Positions 46,083-55,593 of a DNA stretch of 64,000 nucleotides are shown here, piece by piece (within the stretch, counting starts at the first letter, position 1; each line of letters opens with the position of its first letter). The notes below the pieces were generated by a model, which worked only from the letters and a program-made list of their open reading frames with translations, searched no databases and had not been told where the DNA came from. The position numbers and the translations under genes were made by a program. The DNA is taken from contig CAFBRK010000141.1 of the NCBI GenBank assembly GCA_903231505.1, forward strand, positions 1 through 64,000. The letters run 5' to 3'. The stretch comes from Olavius algarvensis associated proteobacterium Delta 3 (GTDB taxonomy: Bacteria; Desulfobacterota; Desulfobacteria; Desulfobacterales; CAFBRK01).

Positions 46083-46559
46083 ATGAACATCACACGTGCC
46101 ACGGTATGTCTGATAACCACCCTGATCTTTTGCGTCTCGGCAATCGCCCATGCGGGGCCCGAGAACAAAGTGGGGCGGCTGTCCGAAGATCAGTTCGCAG
46201 CCCTCATGAAAGACAAAAGCTGCAGATGCCTGATTGTCGCCATGGCCGCATGGTGTAAACCCTGTCGCAAGGAGCTGCCCGTACTGGACCGCCTATATAA
46301 AAAATACAGGGATCGCGGCTTGCGGGTGGTCGGCATCAGCCTCGATGACAGCGGCCCGAAAGCCATGCAGCCGATAGTGGACCGCTTGAAAGTGACGTTC
46401 CCGGTCTATTGGGTCAGTGAAGATGCCATCGAAGACTACGACATCTATGCCGTGCCCATGCTCTTTTTCATCAGGGATGGAGAAAAGATCGAAAAAGTGG
46501 TGGGGCAGCGATCCGAGAAATTTCTAAAAGAAAAGATCGAAACACTGCTGCAAGACTAG
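46083..46559 (+). CDS. Periplasmic thioredoxin-like (TlpA/ResA) protein
   Basis: 158 residues with a signal peptide (about 1-24, HAG cleavage). The redox site W-C-K-P-C is at 57-61; the cis-proline loop YAVPMLFFI lies at about 130. TlpA-type proteins reduce disulfides in the periplasm, often for cytochrome maturation. Residues VVGISLDDSG are typical of the family. No cytochrome maturation gene is adjacent. Confidence 0.85.
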   Translation: MNITRATVCLITTLIFCVSAIAHAGPENKVGRLSEDQFAALMKDKSCRCLIVAMAAWCKPCRKELPVLDRLYKKYRDRGLRVVGISLDDSGPKAMQPIVDRLKVTFPVYWVSEDAIEDYDIYAVPMLFFIRDGEKIEKVVGQRSEKFLKEKIETLLQD

Positions 46560-46663
46560 CCCGAACATTGCACCAAACCGAAGTTTTCACGGGCGAGGCA
46601 CTCCGAGCGAAAAGAATTTGTGCCCTGTCCGGCCGGGCAGGTCGGTGTCGCAGATGCGTCGGG

Positions 46664-47497
46664 TTATGGCTTCTTTGAATGGTAAGCTCCATAAAACGCT
46701 TCGAGTATCCGCACAAATTCCCCGCTCGTGCGCATGTCCGTGACAACTTTCCGGAAGATATCGAGATAAACCGGGGCCATTAGAAACGACTGCCGTGAAA
46801 TCCCGATGCACACCGGGTTGGCCTGATCGTACACGTATTCCGCCACTTTGAGCTGTGCCGTCAGTGCTGGATACGCTTCATTGAGGCTATTGAACTGGAT
46901 CTCGCTTAGAACGAACGTGTCGATCCGTCCCTTCAGTAATTTATGCATATTTTGTTTTATTCTGACCACCGGCGCTTTGTGCAATGTCGGATCCGTGTCG
47001 AACGTGTCAAAATACAAAAAGCCCAATTGGGTCCCAATCTTCAGGCCCTGCAGATCCTCATGGCTCGTAATCGTTATGCGGCTGGTTTTCGGCAGAACGA
47101 ATATCTTGTTGGACCGTCCCTTGTATTCAAGCATCTCCATGTAGGCTTCCCGGTCAGCCTTGTTAAACAACCCTCCCATGATGTCCGCTTCGCCCTTTTT
47201 CATCATTTGGAGACATCGTTTGAACGGCGTGTCGGGCGTATAGCTTAGCGTAAAATCAAATCCGCCATGCCGATTGACGCGGCCTACCACCGCCTTCACG
47301 ATGGAAATTGTTTCACCATAGGGTTCCCCGCCGTCCTCCGGGATAATATGATAGGGGGGATAATTGTCGATCGCCATGGTCACCTGCTCCCCACGGGCTG
47401 TTGCGACCATCCCGAAGACACACACTACCAACAGAACACCTACCAGACCGCAGCGATTCCACCGGTGTTTGACCGGATACTTGGAGAGTGCCACCAT
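46664..47497 (-). CDS. Solute-binding protein family 3 (periplasmic)
   Basis: 277 residues with a long signal peptide (about 1-37). The mature start VTMAIDNYPPYHIIPEDGGEPYGE and later LQGLKIGTQLGF and SEIQFNSL match bacterial SBP family 3. Such proteins bind amino acids or act as sensory domains. No permease or ATPase gene is near, so it may be a stand-alone sensor or chemotaxis-type binding protein. GGAG precedes the ATG. Confidence 0.8.
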   Translation of the reverse strand: MVALSKYPVKHRWNRCGLVGVLLVVCVFGMVATARGEQVTMAIDNYPPYHIIPEDGGEPYGETISIVKAVVGRVNRHGGFDFTLSYTPDTPFKRCLQMMKKGEADIMGGLFNKADREAYMEMLEYKGRSNKIFVLPKTSRITITSHEDLQGLKIGTQLGFLYFDTFDTDPTLHKAPVVRIKQNMHKLLKGRIDTFVLSEIQFNSLNEAYPALTAQLKVAEYVYDQANPVCIGISRQSFLMAPVYLDIFRKVVTDMRTSGEFVRILEAFYGAYHSKKP

Positions 47498-47557
47498 GAT
47501 GCATGTCTCCGCCAGAAGCGACGTTGTTGTGAAACAATCGGGTGAACGTAATTGCGT

Positions 47558-48391
47558 TCAGTCAATGAGCCGCTTTTGCAGCTCCTGCTTCATCCCCTCG
47601 ATGGCGGGAATCGCCTGGTGAAGTACTTCCTCGATCTTGCCGAACTCGAGCATGCGGACATCATGTATTTCGGGGTGGACAAACAGATCCGGTGTCCGAC
47701 GTTCCATCCGCTCGTCAAGGGCCGCCTTCTGCATAATGTTGAACGTGCCGAAGACGCATTCCAGGGCATTGGGGATCTCTCTCTGACCCGGTCCCGGGCC
47801 CCGCAACCGACTCACGTCCACCGCGATCGTGAAATCCGTGCGCTCAAGAAGAAGATCGTATGGAACCAGGTTGACCACGCCGCCATCCACGAGAGTCCGC
47901 CCACTGAACGATACGGGCGCAAATACTCCCGGTACCGCCATGCTGGCCATGATTGCCGGAAGCAATTCCCCTGTTTCGAAGATAACCTCTTCGGCTTTCC
48001 AGTAGTCCGCAGCGACCACCAGCAGGGGAATATGGAGATCTTCGAAGCGGCTTGCCTTGACCTCCCGGAGCACCCCTTCGAGAAATCCCTGCACGCTGAT
48101 GAGTCCACCCTGGACGAAATCCAAAGCGAAGCCTTCGACCCATTTCCAGAGGTGCTCGCGCTTTTCGATAATCGCCCGCCAATCGTCGTTTTCCAGAATA
48201 ATGTGTTTTTCGATCTCCGCCCTGAGGGCTTTTGCGGGAATGCCGGATGCGTAAAGCGCTCCGACAATCGCGCCGATACTGGTTCCCGCAATCATGTACG
48301 GGCGCAGATCGAGTTCATCAAGGGCTTCGAGAACCGCCACATGGGCAAGTCCCCGAACGCCCCCGCCGCCGAGCGCGAGTCCGATCTTCAT
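47558..48391 (-). CDS. Patatin-like phospholipase
   Basis: 277 residues from the ATG at 48391, which follows GGAGGAAC; an in-frame ATG at 48415 is weaker. The oxyanion loop is GGGGVRG, the nucleophile elbow G-T-S-I-G, and the catalytic aspartate lies in V-D-G-G-V-V-N, the Ser-Asp dyad of patatins. It belongs to the RssA-like bacterial group that acts on membrane lipids from the cytoplasm. It stands alone, downstream of the small 48564 frame. Confidence 0.88.
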   Translation of the reverse strand: MKIGLALGGGGVRGLAHVAVLEALDELDLRPYMIAGTSIGAIVGALYASGIPAKALRAEIEKHIILENDDWRAIIEKREHLWKWVEGFALDFVQGGLISVQGFLEGVLREVKASRFEDLHIPLLVVAADYWKAEEVIFETGELLPAIMASMAVPGVFAPVSFSGRTLVDGGVVNLVPYDLLLERTDFTIAVDVSRLRGPGPGQREIPNALECVFGTFNIMQKAALDERMERRTPDLFVHPEIHDVRMLEFGKIEEVLHQAIPAIEGMKQELQKRLID

Positions 48392-48563
48392 GGGAGTTCC
48401 TCCATGCTGCCGCATGTAAATGCCGTGGCCATGCCCCCCCGACGGGAAACATACCGATGGCCGACTGAATAACCGTTTTCCGGTTGGTTCCGGGTCTCAG
48501 GATAGCGTGGGTCAGGGCAACCGGCAAAAAACCGGCCGGTTTACGGTTTACAGGGGAATCGGG

Positions 48564-48830
48564 TCAGCCATGGGCAAGGACGTTCCTGAGAGCGTGGACA
48601 CCGGACAGCGCGTCCACTCCGGAAACCGGCGCCCCCGGTTCAAAACCATTGGTGTCGGTAGTTGCGCTGCCCATTATCCCCTGTTCGGTAACGACCATCA
48701 CGGCATTGACGTAGGAAAGATCGTTTCTATGACCTGGGAAGGGGGAAGACGCTCCGACAAACATCGTGGCCAGTTTCTCGCCACGAGTGGCCCGGATGAG
48801 AGATCCCTGAATCGCGAGTTTCTTCCCCAC
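48564..48830 (-). CDS. Hypothetical small protein (doubtful)
   Basis: 88 codons from a GTG, 7 bases after the stop of the TPR lipoprotein. Third positions look coding, and MFVGASSPFPGHRNDLSYVN has a folded-protein look. No family recognised. It may be a remnant or part of a longer lost gene. Confidence 0.3.
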   Translation of the reverse strand: MGKKLAIQGSLIRATRGEKLATMFVGASSPFPGHRNDLSYVNAVMVVTEQGIMGSATTDTNGFEPGAPVSGVDALSGVHALRNVLAHG

Positions 48831-48836
48831 CTCGGT

Positions 48837-49430
48837 CTAGGGCTGGGCCGCTTCGATGCGTTTGAGATTCTGATACTCCAGTTCTGCATCGTCCCGATAG
48901 CCCGCATCAAGTTCGATGACGCGTGAGAATTCTGCCAACGCGGCTGGAAATTCCAGGGCGGCTTTGTAGGCCAGCCCCATGTAGAAATAGGGCCGGGGAG
49001 ATTCCCGGTCGATGGCCACTGCTTTTTGGTAATTTTGGCGGACAACTCCGAGCCAGTCGGGATCGACACGGTCCTGCCCGGTGAGATAAAATCTCATGTA
49101 TCCCACATGGACATCAATCCGTTGGACATCGGTACGGGCATATTGGGTTGCCGGCGCCAGGGCACTCAGGCCTTTGTCGAACTCACCCTGGAGTGCATAT
49201 ACAAGGCCCATGCCGACATAGGCCGGGGCATAGGTCGGGTCCAATCCCGCGGCCCATTTGAATTCGGCAAAGGCGCCTTGAAGTTTGCCGGTTTTCATGA
49301 GTGTGTACCCGTTGCTGACGTGGTGCTCCGGTGAATTGAGCCGTGCCGGGGCCATCACTTTGGGGCCGCACCCCATGATGAACGTCAGGCATATCAGAAT
49401 CACACCAGCAATCAGAGTCTTAAGCACCAT
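48837..49430 (-). CDS. TPR lipoprotein
   Basis: 197 residues. A signal peptide with lipobox F-I-M-G-C marks a lipoprotein. The body contains TPR repeats (SNGYTLMKTGKLQGAFAEFK, APAYVGMGLVYALQGEFDKG, RPYFYMGLAYKAALEFPAAL), typical protein-interaction helices. It is probably anchored in the periplasm or the outer membrane. It lies between the cyclase and patatin genes. Confidence 0.8.
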   Translation of the reverse strand: MVLKTLIAGVILICLTFIMGCGPKVMAPARLNSPEHHVSNGYTLMKTGKLQGAFAEFKWAAGLDPTYAPAYVGMGLVYALQGEFDKGLSALAPATQYARTDVQRIDVHVGYMRFYLTGQDRVDPDWLGVVRQNYQKAVAIDRESPRPYFYMGLAYKAALEFPAALAEFSRVIELDAGYRDDAELEYQNLKRIEAAQP

Positions 49431-49512
49431 GATACCTCCGGAACGGCAGGTTCAGAATAGGGGTTCCTGTCACCCCTGTCATCCCACGACCTTGATCATT
49501 ATAGTATTTTAT

Positions 49513-51735
49513 TCATTTTTCAGCCACGGGCGCAACCCCTTTCAAACGATCCAGGCCCGGAGCCGCAGGGACACCCGTTTGCCCTTGCCGGAAAGGAAAC
49601 GTAATGCGCATGGGGCTTCCCCCGTGGCGCTGTCGGCACGACGAGAGCAACCGAATCGGTCTCGTCCCAAAACGTAGGGGCAGGACAAAAGAGGCCGGAT
49701 AACCGAGCAATTCATAGATTTTGACCGGCTCCGCTTTTCCCACCACCTTGATGGCATCCAGTTCCCGCGTACGGATCCATTCGCCGGCATCGCGGAAGGT
49801 GGAATCGGAAATCATGGTGTACGTGCCATACACCTTATTGACACCTTCGAGCCGGGCAGCGGTGTTGACGGTATCTCCCATCATGGTGTAGTCCATCCGG
49901 CTCTTTGAACCCATATTTCCGACAACTGCCGGGCCGGTGCTCAGACCGATACGCATCATAAGCTCCGGCATGCCCTTTTTCCGCCATTTATCGCGAAGCT
50001 GGGCCAGGCGCTTTTGCATCTCGATACAGGCCATGCAGGCAACTTCCTCCTGGCTTTCCAGTTCATTGGGGGCTCCGAAAAACGCGATGATGGCATCCCC
50101 CTCGAACTTGTCGACGGTTCCCTCGTGGGTGAGAATGATCTCGGTCATTTCCGTTAGAAATTCATTCAACAGCTCAACGAGTTCCCGTGGGGTCAGTCTT
50201 TCGGAAATGCTGGTGAATCCCTCGACATCGGAGAAAAAAGCGGTGATGACCCGTTCCTCGCCGCCAAGCACCAGACGCTCCGGGGATTCAATCAGGTCCC
50301 TGACGACGGACGGCGCCAGGTACGTGGAAAAAGCGTCTTTGACAAATTTTTTCTGCCGGGTTTCGACCAAATAACGATATCCGGTAACGGCGATGTAGAC
50401 CGCCAGAATGACCGACAGGGGATAGACCAGATTCATCACCCAACCGTTGATGGAGAACAGCAGCTGGCAGAGAACGATGTAACCGACAAAAAGCACTAAC
50501 CCGGTAATGGCTCCGGAGATCACCCCGACCCTGGCCAATACAAATCCCAGGAAGGAGCCGAAAACCAGAATCACCATGATGTCGAAAATCACCCCCCATG
50601 CCGGCAGGTACAGGTAGTCCCCCCGCAAAAGACTGTCGATGATATTCGCATGGATTTCCAGCCCCGGGAAAACAGATCCAAAGGGCGTCACGCGGAGATC
50701 GTAAATCCCCACAGCGGTGGCGCCGACGATGACGATCTTGTCCCGCATCGGATCGTCCGGGACGGCGCTGTTCAGGATATCGGTGACGGGAATATGCGGA
50801 AAGGTCTGTTTTCCTCCCCTGTAGTTGATCAGGATTCTGCCAAACTCATCAGTCGGTATCCGAAACGATCCGACACGGATGCTGTCCACACCAAGATCGG
50901 TGATGTCCAGTTCAACGGGGGCGTCCAAATAGGCACTGACCGCAAGCAGGGACAGGGGGGCATACAACCCCTCGTTGAACTTCAATACCGCCGGCATCCA
51001 CCGGACAACACCATCCGGATCCGGGTACATATTAAAGAACCCGCTTTTCTCGGTGGATTCGGATATCACGGGGATATTCGACTGGGGAGCAACGGCGGTA
51101 ATCAACGGTGTCCCCTGGGCCTCCGGAGATGTCCACCGGACCATCTGGTAGGCCGAACCCCGGATGTTTTCCTGGTGGCGAAGGACTTCTTCTTCGGTCA
51201 TGTGCTCCAGGATCTTTGGGTCCATCTGGAAGAAGTATCCGAGAACAACCCGGGCCCTGGACTTAACAATAGCCTGGGCCAGCAGGCGGTCGTTGTCGGA
51301 CATTTCTTTGAGATCGGCCAGGTAGGCATAGATTTCGTTATCCGGAATCCGGCGCCGCTTTGCTTCTTCCGCAATCTTGTCAATGGTGCGGATGACCCGC
51401 TGATCGTCTGGTTCGAGAAAACCGATATCAAAGGCAATCACACCGGCACCGGCATCGGACAGTTTCCGGATCAGGTCGGCGATCTTGGTTCGCGGCCAGA
51501 CCCACTTCCCCTCCCGGGCAACACTTTTCTCGTCGATAACCGCCAAAACGACCTCTGGTCCCGGGGCGATTTGTCCCCGTGTCTGAAACCGCAGATCGAT
51601 GGTCTTCAACTCCACCAGGTCCAAGAAGGGGATCCCGATCTGGTATGCCAGAGCGCCGAGTAACATGATCGCACCGGAGATGAGCGCGGCATGAACTTTG
51701 ACGTTCTTTTTCTGAAAAATCTTCATCTGCGGCAC
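49513..51735 (-). CDS. CHASE2-domain adenylate cyclase
   Basis: 740 residues. One N-terminal membrane helix (about 15-33), a long extracytoplasmic CHASE2 sensor (about 35-345: TIDLRFQTRG, VLAVIDEKSV, KIVIVGATAVGIYD), three membrane helices (to about 440) and a class III cyclase (about 490-690): FFSDVEGFTSISERL, VDKFEGDAIIAFFGAP and YTMMGDTVNTAARLEG. The Lys and Asp of the purine site fit adenylate rather than guanylate cyclase. After KIYELLG the tail departs from homologues, which usually continue with TPR-like helices; a late frameshift or unusual end is possible. It would convert an outside signal to cAMP. Confidence 0.88.
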   Translation of the reverse strand: MPQMKIFQKKNVKVHAALISGAIMLLGALAYQIGIPFLDLVELKTIDLRFQTRGQIAPGPEVVLAVIDEKSVAREGKWVWPRTKIADLIRKLSDAGAGVIAFDIGFLEPDDQRVIRTIDKIAEEAKRRRIPDNEIYAYLADLKEMSDNDRLLAQAIVKSRARVVLGYFFQMDPKILEHMTEEEVLRHQENIRGSAYQMVRWTSPEAQGTPLITAVAPQSNIPVISESTEKSGFFNMYPDPDGVVRWMPAVLKFNEGLYAPLSLLAVSAYLDAPVELDITDLGVDSIRVGSFRIPTDEFGRILINYRGGKQTFPHIPVTDILNSAVPDDPMRDKIVIVGATAVGIYDLRVTPFGSVFPGLEIHANIIDSLLRGDYLYLPAWGVIFDIMVILVFGSFLGFVLARVGVISGAITGLVLFVGYIVLCQLLFSINGWVMNLVYPLSVILAVYIAVTGYRYLVETRQKKFVKDAFSTYLAPSVVRDLIESPERLVLGGEERVITAFFSDVEGFTSISERLTPRELVELLNEFLTEMTEIILTHEGTVDKFEGDAIIAFFGAPNELESQEEVACMACIEMQKRLAQLRDKWRKKGMPELMMRIGLSTGPAVVGNMGSKSRMDYTMMGDTVNTAARLEGVNKVYGTYTMISDSTFRDAGEWIRTRELDAIKVVGKAEPVKIYELLGYPASFVLPLRFGTRPIRLLSSCRQRHGGSPMRITFPFRQGQTGVPAAPGLDRLKGVAPVAEK

Positions 51736-52289
51736 CTGGCCGCTTCCATGTCCCCGACACGGCCGGTTCTGTTCATAGTTGCCTAATTTTGTTACCCTTT
51801 TTTAAATTTATAGTGTACGGACAGGGAAAAGTCAACTGCGCAGCCCTGCCGTGATCGCCCGAATCCGGCTGCCGAGCCCTTGCACGCTGCCGGCAGATGG
51901 TTCCATCTCCTCTTCACACACGGGTCACGGCTGACGGTGTCGGAAGAAATGCGGGGGCGGTTGCGGGAGCAAGCCTGCCGTAGGCGGGTAAAGCGCAGGC
52001 CCCAAACCAGGTTGAAGAGCGAGGGTCGGGTTGTCAGACAAGGCCGCCCCGCAGGCGGCTGGGGATCTGCGGCAGGTGTTTGGGGACCGGAGGCGCTGAA
52101 CAAAGCAGTTTATTCTTCAGATAGTCCAGCAAGAAGCATGTTTAGCGCGTTAGCTCGGGTGCGAGGGCAAGGCGCAGGCTGAGGAAAAGGCGGAGCGTAC
52201 ACGCAAGTACGTGAGTTGTTGCCGCAGGGGCCCTGTGCCCATGCCTGCAACGCCGCCGTCGTGCCTGGGATGACGTGATAAACCCGCTT
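51736..52289. repeat. Intergenic region with dispersed palindromic repeats
   Basis: About 550 bases without a gene. Palindromes of the GCCTGCCGTAGGCGGGTAA type occur at about 51970, with a further CCGCCCCGCAGGCGG near 52047. A separate repeat, 52130-52275, begins GCGTTAGCTCGGGTGCGAGG, has GTACACGCAAGTACGTGAG in its centre and ends near GATGACGTGATAAACCC; this resembles a repeat I have seen in many proteobacterial genomes, by memory only. The 104-codon minus frame 51792-52103 is not supported as a gene. Confidence 0.5.
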
Positions 52290-53144
52290 CTAAATTCGGC
52301 CCCCCGACCACGAAAGCTTGGCCTTCAGCACATCATAATACTGCTGACCCGGCAGCGTGATCATCTGCAGTGGATGATCGCTTTTGCAGACCCGGATGGT
52401 GGTCTGCTCGGTGATGGTGAATCCGGACTGGCCGTCCATGGTCAGTATGGTATCTTCATATCGTTGGTCAAGCCTCAATTCAATACAGACCGAATCCGGA
52501 ACAATCAACGGCCGGTTCGTCAGGGTAAAGGGGCATATGGGCGTCAGGATGATGCCCGCCACGGCCGGGTGGATAACCGGACCGCCGGCGGCCAGGGAAT
52601 AGGCGGTCGAGCCGGTGGGTGTCGCGATAATCAATCCGTCTGCGCTGTACGTGGTCAAATAATGATCATCAACGGAGGTGACGATGTGAGCAAGCCGGGC
52701 CAGCGCCCCTTTGTTGATGACCACATCGTTGAGTACCGTTTCCCGTAAAATTTCCTCGCTGTTTTGAATGACCTTCACTTCGAGACGCATCCGTGGTTCG
52801 GTCTTGAGGGGTCGACCAAGCAAAGCCTCCGCTGCGGTGACGACCTGATCCCCCGTGGTGGCTGAAAGAAATCCGACCTCTCCAAACTTTATTCCGAGGA
52901 TCGGGATCTCCTGATCGCCGATCCAGCGGGCGGCGCTCAACAGGGTCCCGTCACCGCCGAGGACGACGACACAGTCGGTTTCCGGCGGGACCGCGATAAG
53001 ATCACCTGCCGGTGGGTGACCAACTGGAGGAATACTTTCTTTTCGCAACACCGAGATTCCCCTGGATCCAAACCATTCCGACAGCGTATCCGCGGTGGCT
53101 CTTGCCTCGGCATCATCTTTGACGACCAGACCGATGATTTTCAA
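52290..53144 (-). CDS. nadK: NAD kinase
   Basis: Phosphorylates NAD to NADP, the pool used by zwf and gnd. About 284 residues from a TTG at 53144, preceded by AAGGAG; the in-frame ATG at 53210 lacks a ribosome site. Motifs: G-G-D-G-T (catalytic Asp), [18 protein letters not shown], and [15 protein letters not shown], all standard for NadK. It is not in the sugar operon but its product would be its cofactor. Confidence 0.9.
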   Translation of the reverse strand: MKIIGLVVKDDAEARATADTLSEWFGSRGISVLRKESIPPVGHPPAGDLIAVPPETDCVVVLGGDGTLLSAARWIGDQEIPILGIKFGEVGFLSATTGDQVVTAAEALLGRPLKTEPRMRLEVKVIQNSEEILRETVLNDVVINKGALARLAHIVTSVDDHYLTTYSADGLIIATPTGSTAYSLAAGGPVIHPAVAGIILTPICPFTLTNRPLIVPDSVCIELRLDQRYEDTILTMDGQSGFTITEQTTIRVCKSDHPLQMITLPGQQYYDVLKAKLSWSGGRI

Positions 53145-53285
53145 AACAGCAAATCGCTCCTTTTTTTGTCCAAACCGTCCCGATATCCATTCGGATGACC
53201 TGACTGTCATCCGAGAAATAATCTAAAGCCCCGTTTTATCCTTTATTATAAGTATATTATCTGAACGGCAAGATATTTTTAAATC

Positions 53286-53315
53286 TTGACTCGACAAGAT
53301 CAACTTAGTTATATA
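53286..53315 (+). promoter_or_regulatory. Putative sigma-70 promoter of the liv operon
   Basis: TTGACT at 53286-53291 and TATATA at 53310-53315 with an 18-base spacer, in an AT-rich stretch 63 bases before the livK ATG. Confidence 0.5.
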
Positions 53316-53377
53316 GACTCACTTTTTCAAATACGAAATCATAATTTAACTTACGCCAAATAGGGGAGGGACAGGCT

Positions 53378-54565
53378 ATGCAGATTCATCATTCTCGGAA
53401 AAAGCATTTTACAGCGTGGATTCTCGTACTGGCTATGGTGTTGGCGGGAAGCGTATTGATGTCCTGCGGGGAGGCTGAAAAACCTGCTGAAACCGCCAAA
53501 GAGGCCCCGGCAAAAGCGACGGAGCCGATCCGCATGGGCGTGGCCGGACCCCACAGTGGCGACCTGGCATCATATGGGATCCCCACCGTTAAGGCAGCGG
53601 AACTGGTCGTTGAGCAGCGCAATGCCTCCGGTGGAATTGCAGGTCGAAAAATCGAGCTGGTTGTCGAAGACGATGTGTGCAAGCCGGAGATTGCCACCAA
53701 TACCGCAACCAAACTGGTCGCCGACGAGGTCGATGTGGTCCTTGGCCACATTTGCAGCGGCGCCACCAAAGCGGCGTTGGGAATCTATAAGGAGTCTAAA
53801 ATTCCTGTAATGTCGCCCTCGGCCACAAATCCGGGGCTGACCCAGAGTGGGGATTATCCCAATTTCTTCCGAACGATTGCATCCGACGACGCCCAGGCGC
53901 GCCTGGAAGTGGACTTTGCCCTCGCCAAGCTGAACCTGAAAAAAATCGCCGTGTTGCACGACAAGGGCGACTATGGAAAGGGGCTTGCGGAATTTGCCAA
54001 AAGTTTCCTGGAGCAGGATGCCAGAGGGGAAGTCGTGCTGTATGAGGGCATCACGCCCGGCGCGGTCGACTATTCGGCAGTGGTGCAAAAAATAAAGAAT
54101 TCCGGCGCCGACGGGGTCATTTTCGGAGGCTACCATCCGGAGGCCTCCAAGATCGTGACCGCCATGCGGAAGAAGGGGATGGATACCTTTTTCATTTCCG
54201 ACGACGGCGTCAAAGATGACACCTTCATCAAGGTCGCCAAGGAATATGCCGAAGGCGTCTATGCCACCGGGCCGGTGGACACCACCCAGAACCCCATGGC
54301 CGTTGAAGCCATCGAGCGACATCGGAAAAAGTACGGCGAGGATCCGGGAGCGTTTTTCCTGAATGCCTATGCCGCGGCCGTGGCGCTGCTCAATGCCATC
54401 GAAAAAAGCAATGCCACCGATTTCGACAGCGTCACCAATGCGCTGCGTACCGAATTTGTCGGCACCCCGCTGGGAATCCTCCGTTTCGATGAGCGGGGGG
54501 ATGCCATCGGCGTCGGCTTTGCCATGTATCAGGTCCAGAAGGGCCAATACGTCGAGATTAAATAA
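53378..54565 (+). CDS. livK: Branched-chain amino acid ABC transporter, binding lipoprotein
   Basis: 395 residues. The signal peptide ends in a lipobox V-L-M-S-C, followed by a flexible Ala/Glu/Lys linker. The receptor-family fold shows VAGPHSGDLASYG, AAELVVEQRNASGGIAGRKIEL and DYGKGLAEF, typical of LivK proteins. It binds leucine-type or related amino acids in the periplasm and delivers them to LivHMGF. AGGGGAGGG precedes the ATG. It heads the liv operon. Confidence 0.9.
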   Translation: MQIHHSRKKHFTAWILVLAMVLAGSVLMSCGEAEKPAETAKEAPAKATEPIRMGVAGPHSGDLASYGIPTVKAAELVVEQRNASGGIAGRKIELVVEDDVCKPEIATNTATKLVADEVDVVLGHICSGATKAALGIYKESKIPVMSPSATNPGLTQSGDYPNFFRTIASDDAQARLEVDFALAKLNLKKIAVLHDKGDYGKGLAEFAKSFLEQDARGEVVLYEGITPGAVDYSAVVQKIKNSGADGVIFGGYHPEASKIVTAMRKKGMDTFFISDDGVKDDTFIKVAKEYAEGVYATGPVDTTQNPMAVEAIERHRKKYGEDPGAFFLNAYAAAVALLNAIEKSNATDFDSVTNALRTEFVGTPLGILRFDERGDAIGVGFAMYQVQKGQYVEIK

Positions 54566-54603
54566 TCAGACGGCCCACAAAAACAGAATAAAACGGATCG
54601 GCC

Positions 54604-54632
54604 AGGGGGCAGGCAACCGTTGCCGGCCCCCT
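54604..54632 (+). promoter_or_regulatory. Hairpin between livK and livH
   Basis: AGGGGGCAGGCAAC and GTTGCCGGCCCCCT form a 14-base stem with one mismatch and almost no loop. No U-tract follows, so it is more likely an mRNA-stabilising or attenuating hairpin that raises livK expression over livHMGF. Confidence 0.5.
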
Positions 54633-54690
54633 GACGTGTTCCCAACCGGAGTGTTTCGCGGCAACCGGCGGAGCCTGGTGTGTCACAGAC

Positions 54691-55593
54691 ATGGAATACT
54701 TTCTCGAACTCTTCCTCGGGGGATTGACCCGGGGCAGCATTTATGCCCTGATCGCCCTGGGCTACACCATGGTCTATGGGATCATCGAGCTGATCAATTT
54801 CGCCCATGGGGAAATTTATATGATCGGGGCGTTTACCGCGCTGATCGTATCGGGCGTATTGACCCTGCTGGGATGGAACGCCCTGGCCATCATTGTCATT
54901 GCATCGATTGTGGCGGTCATTTATTCGGCCGCCTACGGCTACACCATCGAAAAGATCGCCTATAAGCCGCTGCGGAACGCGCCCCGGCTGTCGGCGCTGA
55001 TCAGCGCCATCGGCATGTCCCTGTTTCTGCAAAACTATGTGCTGCTGGCTCAGACGTCCGACTTTCTCCCATTTCCGGAACTGATCCCCGAATTCGGATT
55101 CCTGGAACCCTACTCCAATTTCATCCGCTCATCGGAGCTTGTCATCTTCGCCGTTACGGCGGCGGTGATGTTGGGGCTCACGTTCCTGATCAAGTTCACC
55201 CGGATCGGAAAAGCCATGCGGGCCACCGCCCAGGACAAGATGATGGCGTCGCTGGTGGGAATCGATGTCAACCGGGTCATTTCCGTGACCTTTATCGTCG
55301 GGTCCGCCACGGCGGCCATCGGCGGGGTGCTCATCGCGTCCCATATCGGACAGTTGAATTACTACATCGGATTCATCGCCGGTATCAAAGCCTTTGTCGC
55401 GGCCGTACTCGGCGGCATCGGCAGCATCCCGGGAGCGGTTCTCGGCAGCCTGGTCCTGGGGTGGACCGAGTCCTTTTTTACCGGTTATGTCTCCAGTGAC
55501 TATGAGGATGTGTTCGCGTTTTTGTTTCTGGTCCTGATTCTGATCTTCCGCCCCGCCGGGATTTTAGGCCGGAGCGAAACGGAGAAAGTATAA
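54691..55593 (+). CDS. livH: Branched-chain amino acid ABC transporter, permease LivH
   Basis: 300 residues with about eight membrane segments. Starts with LTRGSIYALIALGYTMVYGIIELINFAHGE, a LivH hallmark, and has the ATPase contact loop MRATAQDKMMASLVGID. It forms the transport channel with LivM. A 217-base repeat-like stretch separates it from livM. Confidence 0.9.
   Translation: MEYFLELFLGGLTRGSIYALIALGYTMVYGIIELINFAHGEIYMIGAFTALIVSGVLTLLGWNALAIIVIASIVAVIYSAAYGYTIEKIAYKPLRNAPRLSALISAIGMSLFLQNYVLLAQTSDFLPFPELIPEFGFLEPYSNFIRSSELVIFAVTAAVMLGLTFLIKFTRIGKAMRATAQDKMMASLVGIDVNRVISVTFIVGSATAAIGGVLIASHIGQLNYYIGFIAGIKAFVAAVLGGIGSIPGAVLGSLVLGWTESFFTGYVSSDYEDVFAFLFLVLILIFRPAGILGRSETEKV

Noticed and set aside
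50650-51663. 337-codon plus-strand ORF over the CHASE2 cyclase
   Set aside because: Antisense shadow; the minus strand has CHASE2 and cyclase motifs.
51792-52103. 103-codon minus ORF before the cyclase gene
   Set aside because: Lies in palindromic repeat DNA and has an Arg/Pro/Ser-rich, low-complexity product.
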